Positions 16,639 to 25,404 of a stretch of DNA of 64,000 nucleotides are shown piece after piece. The position numbers and the translations under genes are program-made. The stretch lies in contig CAXBAF010000006.1 in NCBI GenBank assembly GCA_963973795.1, positions 61,691-125,690 on the forward strand, written 5' to 3'. The first letter of the stretch is position 1, and each line of letters starts with the position of its first letter. The notes below the pieces were generated by a model. It was not told the DNA's origin. It saw only the letters and a program-made list of their open reading frames with translations, and searched no databases. The stretch comes from UBA1926 sp002337215 (lineage in GTDB: Bacteria; Planctomycetota; Phycisphaerae; Phycisphaerales; UBA1924).

Positions 16639-17649
16639 ATGTTCAGCACGACTTTCATCACCTCGATTGTCTCTCTTCTCGCGTTCGGCGCCGCCGACCC
16701 GATCGCCCCGCCGATCCACAGCGCTCCCGCGCCGGTGGTCGCGACCGACGAAGTCCCCGCCCCGGTCATCGTGTTCGGCGCCGAGGATGGGTCCGTCATT
16801 CCCGGCGTCACCCGCCCGGCGCGCAGCGCCACGCTCGGCGTTCCGTTCGACGGGCTGATCGCCGAGTTGCCCGTCGTCGAGGGCACGCGTGTCCGCAAGG
16901 GCGATATCATCGCCCTGCTCGACGACCGCGTTGCCCGCCAGGCCTTGCTCGTTTCCGAGGCGGACGCCGCCCACGACGCCGCCGTCATCCGCGCAAGGGC
17001 CGTCCTCGAGCGAGCAACCGACGCCCTCAGGCGGTCGGAAGCAGCCCGCGCGGCCGGCGCAATGAACGAGGAGCGGTTCGAAGAAGCACGCCACCGGCGC
17101 GACGTCGCCGACGCAGACCTTCGTTTCGCACAGGAAACGCTCGAAAAGGCCCGGATCCAGCTCGAGCTCACCAGGGCTCAGCTCGAAGAGCACCGCATCC
17201 GTGCCCCCTTTGACGGTGTCGTCGTCCGCGTCCACGCCGAAGCGGGCGAGGTTCTCAGCCCCGGCGAGCCGCTCGCCGACCTCCTCACTCTCGACCGAGC
17301 CCTCACCGACATTCACCTCCCCGCCGAGCGGGCCCTGGGCCTGCGCACCGGTGACCTCGTCGCGCTCCAACTCGCCAAGCCCATCGACGCCGTGGTCGCC
17401 GCACGCGTCCGCTACGCCGAGCCCAGGGTCGATCCGACGTCCCGCGCCACCCGTGTCGTCTTCGAGTTCGAGCCCGCGTCGTTCACGATCCCCGCGGGCG
17501 TGCTCGTCACCCCCGCGGCCCGGGCCCCGGACGCGACCGACGCCGATCGGCTCGCCAGCCTCGCCGACCGCTCGACCGCCACGGCCCCGTTCGCAACCGC
17601 CGCGACGGCATCAGAATCGGGCGATCCTGCCGTCGCCGTCGCGGAATAA
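16639..17649 (+). CDS. periplasmic adaptor (HlyD/RND membrane fusion protein)
   Basis: A 336-residue exported protein with an N-terminal hydrophobic signal (about 1-20). It has the standard adaptor order: first lipoyl half (GVPFDGLIAELPVVEGTRVRKGD, seen in part), an alpha-helical hairpin rich in Ala/Glu/Arg (about 95-180), second lipoyl half (RIRAPFDGVVVRVHAEAGEVLSPGEPL, partly quoted), then beta-barrel, and a low-complexity Ala-rich tail. It lies 99 bp after the M50-HlyD gene and is the third adaptor-type protein in a row. No inner-membrane pump, ABC ATPase or TolC-type channel is encoded nearby, so its partners are probably elsewhere on the chromosome. Confidence 0.8.
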   Translation: MFSTTFITSIVSLLAFGAADPIAPPIHSAPAPVVATDEVPAPVIVFGAEDGSVIPGVTRPARSATLGVPFDGLIAELPVVEGTRVRKGDIIALLDDRVARQALLVSEADAAHDAAVIRARAVLERATDALRRSEAARAAGAMNEERFEEARHRRDVADADLRFAQETLEKARIQLELTRAQLEEHRIRAPFDGVVVRVHAEAGEVLSPGEPLADLLTLDRALTDIHLPAERALGLRTGDLVALQLAKPIDAVVAARVRYAEPRVDPTSRATRVVFEFEPASFTIPAGVLVTPAARAPDATDADRLASLADRSTATAPFATAATASESGDPAVAVAE

Positions 17650-17747
17650 AGCCGACTCAACCGGCGTTTCTCGAAGCCGCCGCGCGAAGTCTCCGATTCG
17701 ATGCCCAGTCCCGACTCCACCCAAGCCCGGGCGGCGAATCATGGTGC

Positions 17748-19340
17748 ATGCCCCCAAATCAATCAACCGATCACTCGACCGACCAATCAACAGATCCAAC
17801 GTCAGATCAATCGGCAGTCCAGGCGTTGAGCCCGATGGGAGCCGAAGGCCGGGCCGGCTCGCGCGAGCAGCGCCGGCCGACCACGCTCGCCGAACTCCGC
17901 GCCAGCGGCTGGCAGAGCCGACCCATCAAGCGGGAGCTTCGTGAGAACCTGACCGATGCGCTCCGCGCGGGAGGCGATCTGTTCCCGGGCATTCTTGGAT
18001 ATGACCACACCGTCATCCCGGAGATCGTGAACGCCGTGCTGGCGGGCCACGACATGCTCTTCATGGGCGAGAAGGGTCAGGCCAAGAGCCGGCTGATGCG
18101 GATGCTCGTCAACTTTCTGGACGAGGCGATCCCCTATCTCGACATCCCCGGATGCCCCGTCCACGAGGATCCGTACGAGCCGATCACCAGCCAGGGCAAG
18201 CGTTTTCTCGCCACGCACGGCGACGCCGCCCCCATCGCGTGGTGGCACCGCGAGCAGCGCTACGCCGAGCGCCTCGCCCCGGGCACCAAGTTCGCCGACA
18301 TCATCGGCGAGATCGACCCCGCCAAGATCCTTGGTATGGACGCCTCCGTGCAAGACGGCGAACACCCCAACGCCACGGCTGGCGCGAGCCTCGGCTCCGA
18401 AGAAGCGCTCCACTTCGGGCTCATCCCCCGCATGCACCGCGGCCTCTTCGCGATGAACGAACTCCCCGACCTCGACGACCTTGTCCAGGTGGGTCTGTTC
18501 AACATCCTCGAAGAACGCGACGTCCAGATCCGCGGCTACCCCGTCTCCTTCGAGATCGACGTTATGGTTCTCTTCAGCGCCAACCCCCAGACCTACAACC
18601 GATCCGGCAAGGTCATCCCCCAGCTCAAAGATCGCATCGGCGCGACGATCCAGACCCACTACCCGCGCAGCCGGGAGGCCGGCATCGACATCACCGAGCA
18701 GGAAGCCCTCAAGGACGGCCTCGATCTCGGCGACATCAACGACCCTTCCACCTTCCCCGTCGTCGTCCCCCTATTTATGAAGCAGGTCGTTGAGGAGATC
18801 AGCCTCCACGCCCGCAAGTCCAAGTTCGTCGACCAGGACTCGGGCGTGAGCGCCCGCCTCAGCATCGCCAACTACAAGCAGATGGTCGCGAGCGCCCGCC
18901 AGCGAGCGATCCGCCAGAACGAGACCCCGGCCGTCCCGCGCATCAGCGACCTCGCCCACTTCCACGCCTCCAGCCTCGGCAAGCTCGAGCTCGACATGAT
19001 GGGCACCCACCAGATGTCCGAACGCCAGGTCCTCGACGCGATCCTCGCCCAGGCCATCGGCTCAGTATTCAGCGAATACATCGACGAGCACGGCGTCGGC
19101 GAGATCGCCGATATCTTCGCCAAGGGCGTCAAGATCGAAGTGGGCGACACCCTCCCCAGCACGCACTACGAGAGCATCGTCAAGGCCGTGCCCCCGGTGT
19201 GGGACCGCGCCTTCGAGGTGAACGCGAGCGAGGACCCGGCCGTGCGCGCGAGCTGCATCGAATTCGTGCTCGCGGGTCTGTGGGCGACGGAGCGTGTGAG
19301 CCGAGCCGAGCGGTTCGGGACGATGGAGTACGAGGTGTGA
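17748..19340 (+). CDS. MoxR/magnesium-chelatase-type AAA+ ATPase
   Basis: A 530-residue AAA+ ATPase. The nucleotide loop is GEKGQAKSRL (about 108-117), a variant P-loop; the Walker-B-like region is FAMNELPDLDD and the sensor region FSANPQTYNRSG. Its size and sequence resemble the large MoxR-like ATPases paired with VWA proteins. The first 25 residues are a Ser/Thr/Asp/Gln-rich stretch encoded by a degenerate repeat and may be dispensable; an ATG at 17838 is an alternative start. It overlaps the next small gene by 4 bp (GTGA) and works, by analogy to MoxR-VWA pairs, as a chaperone-like or metal-insertion ATPase; the client is unknown. Confidence 0.82.
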   Translation: MPPNQSTDHSTDQSTDPTSDQSAVQALSPMGAEGRAGSREQRRPTTLAELRASGWQSRPIKRELRENLTDALRAGGDLFPGILGYDHTVIPEIVNAVLAGHDMLFMGEKGQAKSRLMRMLVNFLDEAIPYLDIPGCPVHEDPYEPITSQGKRFLATHGDAAPIAWWHREQRYAERLAPGTKFADIIGEIDPAKILGMDASVQDGEHPNATAGASLGSEEALHFGLIPRMHRGLFAMNELPDLDDLVQVGLFNILEERDVQIRGYPVSFEIDVMVLFSANPQTYNRSGKVIPQLKDRIGATIQTHYPRSREAGIDITEQEALKDGLDLGDINDPSTFPVVVPLFMKQVVEEISLHARKSKFVDQDSGVSARLSIANYKQMVASARQRAIRQNETPAVPRISDLAHFHASSLGKLELDMMGTHQMSERQVLDAILAQAIGSVFSEYIDEHGVGEIADIFAKGVKIEVGDTLPSTHYESIVKAVPPVWDRAFEVNASEDPAVRASCIEFVLAGLWATERVSRAERFGTMEYEV

Positions 19341-19702
19341 GCTGGATGGTGTGGGTCTTCGCGGATCCCGGTGCGTTCCCGCGGCCTTCGCACGGTCCTT
19401 CGTTCTATCGCCAGAAGGGAGAGCCGACGTTGGCCTTCTTCGGTGATAACCCAGATCATGCAGGGAGGTTGTTTATCGACGTCGAAGCCGATCCGATCGA
19501 TTTCGTGCGCGAGGCATGGGCTCCGATCGAGTCTCTATCGCGCGATTCTGATGAGGTTCTGTTTTACACCCATCACGCCGACAACACGACCGGTGCACGC
19601 TTGAACAACGTCGAAGCATCAACGCCGAAACCTCTCAAGATCGGCGAGCCGTTCCGCCGTGCCACGCTGTATCAGATCGAGAAAGCGAGCCAGAACGCGT
19701 GA
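19337..19702 (+). CDS. small unknown protein between MoxR and VWA genes
   Basis: A 121-residue protein read from the GTG at 19337 (sequence MSWMVWVFADPGAF) that overlaps the MoxR stop; an ATG at 19346 is the alternative. Its own stop overlaps the GTG start of the VWA gene (GTGA), so three genes are translationally coupled. I do not recognise a family. It is soluble, mixed charge, with aromatic-rich N-terminus, and no signal or membrane segment. The coupling argues that it belongs to the same complex as the ATPase and VWA protein. Confidence 0.7.
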   Translation: MSWMVWVFADPGAFPRPSHGPSFYRQKGEPTLAFFGDNPDHAGRLFIDVEADPIDFVREAWAPIESLSRDSDEVLFYTHHADNTTGARLNNVEASTPKPLKIGEPFRRATLYQIEKASQNA

Positions 19703-21480
19703 GCCCATCGAGCCAACAACCCGGCGGCATCGTCCACACCTATCAGCGCTACGACCCCCAGCGCTTCCCGCCCCCCTCGGGCCCCGCCGGACCCGACCTC
19801 GCCGGCGCCGCGATGGACCACATGATGATGTTCGGCGATCGCCGCCGCCTCACCGAAGAAGACCTCGCCAACGCCGTCAAGATCGATCCCTCCCAGATCG
19901 CCGGGCTCGGCCCGAGCCTCGACGCTCTGATCCACTTGCTCGAAGAGCGCAAACGCAAGATCCTTGAGACCTACGAGACTGACACCGTCCAGGCCGAGGC
20001 CGACCGCCGCTACTGCGACATCGCCCGCGACATCGACCCGCCCAAGCCGCTGCGAGAAGACGTCCGCAAGGCCCTCCGGCGGGGGCACATCCCCGAGCTC
20101 GAGCGCGTCTGGTACGCCGCCGAGCGTCGCGATCCCGAGTTCGCCCAAGAATTGCTCGCCGCGCTGAGCGCCCTGAGTGATCAGTACGAGGTCGACGAGC
20201 TCGCCGCCCGCTGGAACTTCAAGGGCCGCGATCCGCTGACCGTTGAGCAGGCGATCCAGCTGAAGATGGAGCTCGAGTCGATCGAGAAGCTGCTCGAGCA
20301 GCTCCGCGAAGCGAAGAAGAACGCGAAGATCGGCATCATCGACCTCGACGAACTGAAGCAGTTTGTCGACGAGGCGAGCATCGATCAGCTCAACCAGATG
20401 GGCGAGCAGATCGCCGAGCTCGTCCGCCGCCAGGCCGAGGCTCAGGGTCTCGAGCGCGACGCCGAGGGGAACTACAGCCTGACGCCCAAGGCCCACCGTG
20501 TTTTCCAGGCGAAACTGCTCGACGAAATCTTCAGCGATCTGGAAGCGGGCAAGCGGGGCCGCCACACCGGGCCCATCGAGGGCGAGGGCGTCGTCGAGAT
20601 CCCCAAGACCCGCCCCTATGAGTTCGGCGACGCGGTCTCCAACATCGACCTCACCCAGACCCTGATCAATGCCGCCGTCAGCAGCGGGGGGGCGGAGCGG
20701 ACACGCTCGGGCCGAGCCTCCTCCCGAGTTCGTATCAAGGCCGACGACATCGAGATCCACCGCACGCGCAACAATCCCAAGTGCGCCACCTGCCTGCTGG
20801 TGGATATGTCGGGGTCGATGGCGCAGATGGGGCAGTACATCCAGTCCAAACGCATGGCAATGGCGATGGACGGCCTGCTCCGCAGCGAATACCCGGGCGA
20901 CTTCCTCCGCACCATCGAGATCGCCACGTTCGCCCGCACCGTCCCTCCGGGCGAGATCATCTCGCTCATGCCCAAGCCCGTGACCATCCGCGACTCCGTC
21001 GTCCGCATGCGCGTGGACATGGCGGACCCCGACGTCAGCGAGTCGATGGTCCACCCGCACTTCACCAACATCCAGCACGGCCTCAGCCTCGCCCGCAAGC
21101 ACCTCGCGAACGTCGACACCCCCAACAAGCAGGTCATCCTCTTCACCGACGGCCTGCCCACCGCCCACTTCGAGAACGGCCCGGAGACTGGAATCAAAAA
21201 GGGAAAGCAGACCGGCAATGAAAACTTCCTTTACATGCTCTACCCGCCGGATCCGCTGACCGAGCGCGCGACGATGCGCGAAGCGATGGCCTGCGCCCGC
21301 GAGGGCATCACCATCAACGTCTTCCTGCTGCCGTCGTGGAGTCAGGACGAGGACGACATCGCCTTCGCCCAACGCCTCGCCGAGCAGACAACGGGACGCG
21401 TCGTCTTTGTGGGCGGCGAAGACCTTGACCGCTTCGTGCTCTGGGATTACGTGAACCAACGCCGCAAGATCATCGCCTGA
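19699..21480 (+). CDS. VWA-domain protein, partner of the MoxR ATPase
   Basis: A 593-residue protein with a helical N-terminal two thirds (several charged helices, for example LEERKRKILETYE and KMELESIEKLLEQLREAKK) and a C-terminal von Willebrand A domain. The MIDAS motif DMSGSM starts at about residue 369 and the later TDGLPT at about 480 supplies further metal ligands. No signal peptide, so probably cytoplasmic. With the upstream AAA+ ATPase it forms the usual MoxR-VWA pair. No T-run terminator follows on this strand. Confidence 0.82.
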   Translation: MSPSSQQPGGIVHTYQRYDPQRFPPPSGPAGPDLAGAAMDHMMMFGDRRRLTEEDLANAVKIDPSQIAGLGPSLDALIHLLEERKRKILETYETDTVQAEADRRYCDIARDIDPPKPLREDVRKALRRGHIPELERVWYAAERRDPEFAQELLAALSALSDQYEVDELAARWNFKGRDPLTVEQAIQLKMELESIEKLLEQLREAKKNAKIGIIDLDELKQFVDEASIDQLNQMGEQIAELVRRQAEAQGLERDAEGNYSLTPKAHRVFQAKLLDEIFSDLEAGKRGRHTGPIEGEGVVEIPKTRPYEFGDAVSNIDLTQTLINAAVSSGGAERTRSGRASSRVRIKADDIEIHRTRNNPKCATCLLVDMSGSMAQMGQYIQSKRMAMAMDGLLRSEYPGDFLRTIEIATFARTVPPGEIISLMPKPVTIRDSVVRMRVDMADPDVSESMVHPHFTNIQHGLSLARKHLANVDTPNKQVILFTDGLPTAHFENGPETGIKKGKQTGNENFLYMLYPPDPLTERATMREAMACAREGITINVFLLPSWSQDEDDIAFAQRLAEQTTGRVVFVGGEDLDRFVLWDYVNQRRKIIA

Positions 21481-21535
21481 GCTCCGTCCCGGGACCTGTG
21501 AACGCGTCCGAGCCCGGGCTGAAGCGTGCGCATAG

Positions 21536-21559
21536 AAAAAACGCCGCCTGAAGGCGGCG
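21536..21559 (-). terminator. Rho-independent terminator for the dockerin-like protein gene
   Basis: Read on the minus strand: CGCCGCC, loop TTCA, GGCGGCG, then six T. A 7-bp perfect GC stem lies 30 bp past the stop of the gene at 21590-22795. Confidence 0.85.
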
Positions 21560-21589
21560 CTCGAGGATCAATGGAATCGATTCTCAGGC

Positions 21590-22795
21590 TTAAGGGCAGC
21601 CGGCCGAGAAACCGGTCACGAACGCCGAGATGTCGGCGAGGTCGAACGTGCCGAACGGTTCGGCCAGATCCGCCGCGGCACCCTGAGTCGTGAACGCGGT
21701 GACGAACACCGAGATATCCGCGAGGTCGAGCGTCCCGAAGGGCTCAGCGAGGTCGGCGACGTTGCAGCCGGCATCGACGGGCTCGAGCACGTACACGAAG
21801 CCGCAGATGTTCACATCGCCCTGGTTCACCAGGAAGATCCGCCCCGTCTCGGGGTCGAACGAACCCGACTCGAGCTGCAGGTTGAACGGATCGATGCTTG
21901 AGCAGATCTCGGTGAAGTCGAGAAGGCTCTCGCCCATGCCGTCGGCGAGTTCCGCCGCGGCGACCGGGGTGCCGTCGTACTGGTACGCCTCGAGGCCGGG
22001 CCCGGTGTCGTCGAACACGACGACCGCGGTGCCGCCCAAGCCCTGCAGGTCGGCGGGGGCGTTGGGCCCATCGGGGATGTCGAAGATGCCCTTCGGATCA
22101 CCGAAGCCGCGGAGCGGGCCATCGGCACCGACGGGGATGTCACCTGCCGCGTCGAGCGGGTTGAGCATGTTGTCGTAGCGGATGATGCTGACCGGGGTGT
22201 CCTGGATGACGGTGAAGAACTGCCCGGTCGCGGGGATGTACTCGATGTCCTCGCTGTCGGTGTTCGAACCCAGGATGCTGACGGGGCCATCGATCAGGCT
22301 GCTGCCGCCCGCGAGGTCCCACGCCCAGACTTCCTCGTCGCCCGAGACATTGACGAGTTGCCCGGCGCCGAAGCCCTCGGTGCTCGTGTTGATTGTCAGG
22401 CCCGAGGGGTCGCAGTCGACTTCGTTGTTGAGGCCGACAACATTACTATCCTCAAGCACAAGCAGGTCGACGAACTGGAGACCGTCGAACTGGCCGTCCG
22501 CGTTCTCGAGGATCTCGACCTCGACGATCTGGCACTTCGCGCTGCCGAAATCATCGCCCGCGTCCGTCGCCATCAGGAAGCGGTTGTTGCCCTTGTAGTG
22601 GCATCCCTCCGACGCCGTGAACTCGTATGTGAACCCGCCGAACACGGGCTCCTCATACTGGATCTGCTCGTTGAAACTCGCGCGACGGACGTTGTACTCC
22701 GTGCCGAACAGGGTGATGTTGCCCAGGTCCACGGCCTGCGCCGAAGCACCGGCTGCCATCCCGCAGAGCGTCACGATTCCGAGTGTGCGATTCAT
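21590..22795 (-). CDS. secreted protein with C-terminal degenerate dockerin-like repeats
   Basis: 401 residues with a signal peptide (MNRTLGIVTLCGMAAGASAQ). The body is beta-rich and Asp-rich with phrases such as EYIPATGQFFTVIQDTPVSIIRY that suggest a propeller-like or glutamine-cyclotransferase-like fold, but I do not recognise a specific enzyme. The C-terminus has two tandem copies of DLAEPFGTLDLADISVFVTAF-like sequence (21 residues, given here only as type) and ends GCP. These resemble dockerin type I repeats in which the calcium loop is altered. The start is placed at 22795 because an AGGAGAG site precedes it and the signal peptide begins there; the frame extends 10 codons upstream. Confidence 0.75.
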   Translation of the reverse strand: MNRTLGIVTLCGMAAGASAQAVDLGNITLFGTEYNVRRASFNEQIQYEEPVFGGFTYEFTASEGCHYKGNNRFLMATDAGDDFGSAKCQIVEVEILENADGQFDGLQFVDLLVLEDSNVVGLNNEVDCDPSGLTINTSTEGFGAGQLVNVSGDEEVWAWDLAGGSSLIDGPVSILGSNTDSEDIEYIPATGQFFTVIQDTPVSIIRYDNMLNPLDAAGDIPVGADGPLRGFGDPKGIFDIPDGPNAPADLQGLGGTAVVVFDDTGPGLEAYQYDGTPVAAAELADGMGESLLDFTEICSSIDPFNLQLESGSFDPETGRIFLVNQGDVNICGFVYVLEPVDAGCNVADLAEPFGTLDLADISVFVTAFTTQGAAADLAEPFGTFDLADISAFVTGFSAGCP

Positions 22796-22943
22796 GCTGA
22801 CTCTCCTGTCTGTTTCTCTATGCATTCCGCGGTCGGCCTCAGCCTTGCCGCGTCTGCCGTCCGAACTCTCGGCCGGCGATCTCTCGTGCAGCGAACCCGC
22901 TGGCGAGACCGCCGACGGGTGATGAACTACTCAACCGGATCGA

Positions 22944-23975
22944 TCAGAAGTCCACCCCGCGGCGGGTCAGCCACCCGCCGAAGAGGTTCTTATCGATATC
23001 CGGATCCGTATGGACCGCGAGCAGGCGGTACGCGCCGCGCTCGACCCGTCCCGAGACGTCAAACTGCCCGTCCGCGTTCGAGTCGCGGAATTTCGCGACA
23101 TGCCCGTCCACGAACCCGATCTGACCAACCGTGCCGACCGCGCCTTGCTGGTCCGGGGCGGCGTTGGAGCGAGCCGTCAGTTTTCCGTGCATCGGGCCCC
23201 AACGGCTCCACTCCTGACGGTTGGGCACAGGCCCTTGAGGGCCGAAGGCGAGCCCCGCTGGCCCGTCCGTGATGCTCTTGGCCGTTGGTGCCGAAGACCC
23301 GTTGAGATTGAATTCGGTGTATTCGCCTTCTTTTCCAATATCCGCGACACCGTCACCGATGAACGGCACCATCGTCGGGCTCGTGTTGGCGATTCTGTCA
23401 TCACGAAGCGGGCCGATCATGAACGCGGCGACCTGGGTCTGTGTCCGGCCGATCGGATCGAACGGGTTCGCGTGCCCGGTGTATGCCCCATACCACGAGA
23501 GGGCGTAGTTGGTGTTGTACCCCTCGCCGATCAGCCGGTCGAAGTCCTCCTGGGTGTACTGTTTCCACTGGTTGCCCTCGGAGAGATCCTGCCGAGACCA
23601 CGCGGTCGACGATTCGCCGGGGTTCGTCGGGCACAGCAGATCACCGGGCTTGCCGTACCCGCCGCGGACATAGTCCGCGACCCAGCCTTTTTCATCGAGC
23701 GGGCCGAGCGACCAGTCGCTGTTGTTGTGCCAGCGACCGGTGCTCATCCCAGCGTTGTTGTCGAGCGCGTGGGCGAGGCCCATCGTCACGATCTGCTTCT
23801 GGTTTGACATGCACGCGACCTGCTGCGCCGATTCCTTCGCCGCCCCGAGCGCGGGGAGAAGGATGCCGATGAGCAGCGCGATGATTGCGATGACGACGAG
23901 AAGTTCAATCAGTGTGAATGCTGATCGGACTGCGACACGACTCTGGGTCGCACGGTACAGTTCGGCGGTCTTCAC
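22944..23975 (-). CDS. type II secretion/pilin-like protein with prepilin leader
   Basis: 343 residues, GTG start preceded by GGAGATG. A prepilin cleavage and methylation motif (SAFTLIELLVVIAIIALL, about 18-35) is followed by a long pseudopilin domain. The C-terminal region contains the GFVDGHVAKF segment that typifies the H-x9-DG planctomycete prepilin family. Such proteins are abundant in Phycisphaerae and are usually processed by a PilD-type peptidase, but their role (pseudopilus, surface fibre or other) is unsettled. The gene is 148 bp upstream of the dockerin-like gene in the same direction; an operon is possible. Confidence 0.85.
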   Translation of the reverse strand: MKTAELYRATQSRVAVRSAFTLIELLVVIAIIALLIGILLPALGAAKESAQQVACMSNQKQIVTMGLAHALDNNAGMSTGRWHNNSDWSLGPLDEKGWVADYVRGGYGKPGDLLCPTNPGESSTAWSRQDLSEGNQWKQYTQEDFDRLIGEGYNTNYALSWYGAYTGHANPFDPIGRTQTQVAAFMIGPLRDDRIANTSPTMVPFIGDGVADIGKEGEYTEFNLNGSSAPTAKSITDGPAGLAFGPQGPVPNRQEWSRWGPMHGKLTARSNAAPDQQGAVGTVGQIGFVDGHVAKFRDSNADGQFDVSGRVERGAYRLLAVHTDPDIDKNLFGGWLTRRGVDF

Positions 23976-24079
23976 GGTGGCATCTCCATGCGTGTGAGGG
24001 AATCGAGATTAGCCGTAGCAAACATGCGCGATCACCGGCGAAAACATGAAGATTTCGCGAAGCATGACCGCGCTGACTC

Positions 24080-24111
24080 GAATGTGAAGAACGCCGTAAG
24101 AATGTGAAGAA
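24080..24111 (+). promoter_or_regulatory. 12-bp direct repeat just upstream of the phytase gene
   Basis: GAATGTGAAGAA occurs at 24080-24091 and again at 24100-24111, a 20-bp period (about two helical turns), ending 21 bp before the phytase GTG. The arrangement is what a dimer-binding activator of the PhoB/OmpR type uses, but the sequence does not match the Pho box I know. Confidence 0.45.
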
Positions 24112-24131
24112 ACGACGAAGGAGTCGATACC

Positions 24132-25250
24132 GTGTTCACCCGCGCTACCACGATCAATCTCACCGCTTTCGCCGCTTGTGCAGGCATCGTCGGATGCACA
24201 ACGCAAGAGCATTCTCGCGACCAGAATCCCAGGCCGATCGCGGTGGTCTCGCCCGCCGCCGAAACAGAGCCCACCGTTTCGATGAACGACGCCGCCGACG
24301 ACCCCGCAATCTGGGTGCACCCAACCGACCCCGCCCGAAGCCTGATCCTCGGCTCCGACAAGGACGCCGGCCTCGGCGCCTACACACTCCAGGGCGACCA
24401 AGTCGCGTTCCACTCAGTGGGCTCGATCAACAACATCGATACCGCGATCGTCGATGGAATCCATATTGTCGCCGGCACGGCTGTCGATCAGAACGCCCTC
24501 TTGATCTGGGCCATCGATCCGCGGTCGCGCACGCTCTCGCGAATCGACAACGGGGGCATCCCATCAACCCTGCCTGACATCTACGGCTTCGCGCTCACCA
24601 CCCTCAACGGCAGCACTTTTGCCCTTACCACTTCCAAGGCCGGTCTTCTTGAAGTCACAGAGATCTCGGTAAAAACAGGTGCAGCAGGCCCGAACACCCG
24701 TGCCACGCACACCGCGACAATCCCGGTCGGCGGCCAACTCGAGGGCGTTGTTGCCGACCCGGCTACAACCACCTTTTACATCGGCGAAGAGGCCGTCGGG
24801 ATCTGGCGATACGACCTCCCGACCAATCCCGACGGCTCGATCCAGTGGGATGAGGCGAGGCACGCGCGCCGACTCATCGATACGTGCCGCGACACGCAAG
24901 GCTTCGGGAACCTCACCAGCGACGTCGAAGGCCTCACCCTCTGGGCCTCGCCTCCCTCGTCGAACGGGGGGTATCTCATCGCCTCGAGCCAAGGCGACGA
25001 CCGCTACTGCGTCTACGAGCGTGCTGCGCCCAACACGTACCTTGGCTCGTTTCAGATCGTGCAAGGCAAGGGAACCATCGACGGCACCACCCACACCGAC
25101 GGCATAGCCGCGTGTGCATCCAGTCTTGGCCCGGACTTCCCAAGCGGCCTCTTCGTCGCGCAAGACGACGACAACAGCCCTGATCGCCAGAATTTTAAAG
25201 CCGTCGATTGGCGCGATATTGCCGAGGCGATGAACCTCGGAACGCGCTGA
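24132..25250 (+). CDS. beta-propeller phytase lipoprotein
   Basis: 372 residues, GTG start with an excellent GAAGGAG site. A lipoprotein signal ends in the lipobox GIVGC (cysteine at about 22). The mature part begins with the beta-propeller phytase motif DDPAIWVHPTDPARSLILGSDKDAGLGAY (landmarks DDPAIWVHP and DKDAGL), and continues with EGVVADP, VEGLTLW and HTDGIAA, which carry the calcium and phosphate ligands in this family. It should release phosphate from phytate, tethered to a membrane outside the cytoplasm. A direct repeat lies just upstream and may make it phosphate-responsive. Family assignment is firm. Confidence 0.9.
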   Translation: MFTRATTINLTAFAACAGIVGCTTQEHSRDQNPRPIAVVSPAAETEPTVSMNDAADDPAIWVHPTDPARSLILGSDKDAGLGAYTLQGDQVAFHSVGSINNIDTAIVDGIHIVAGTAVDQNALLIWAIDPRSRTLSRIDNGGIPSTLPDIYGFALTTLNGSTFALTTSKAGLLEVTEISVKTGAAGPNTRATHTATIPVGGQLEGVVADPATTTFYIGEEAVGIWRYDLPTNPDGSIQWDEARHARRLIDTCRDTQGFGNLTSDVEGLTLWASPPSSNGGYLIASSQGDDRYCVYERAAPNTYLGSFQIVQGKGTIDGTTHTDGIAACASSLGPDFPSGLFVAQDDDNSPDRQNFKAVDWRDIAEAMNLGTR

Positions 25251-25404
25251 GAACCGATCACCCGTCTGAATGAAATCTTGACACAGGATTATCCGGTTTC
25301 CCCGCGGTTCACTGGCGAGATCCCCGATTCTGAGGAACGTTGAGAGCACAATCGCACCTGCCGCGTCTGCGCAGAGCAGCCGGAGGAACACAAGGGAGAT
25401 CAAC

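Noticed and set aside
17755..17835. A tandem repeat in the first codons of the MoxR gene.
   Set aside because: The TCAATCA/GATC-like units are irregular and short; noted only as a low-complexity N-terminus.
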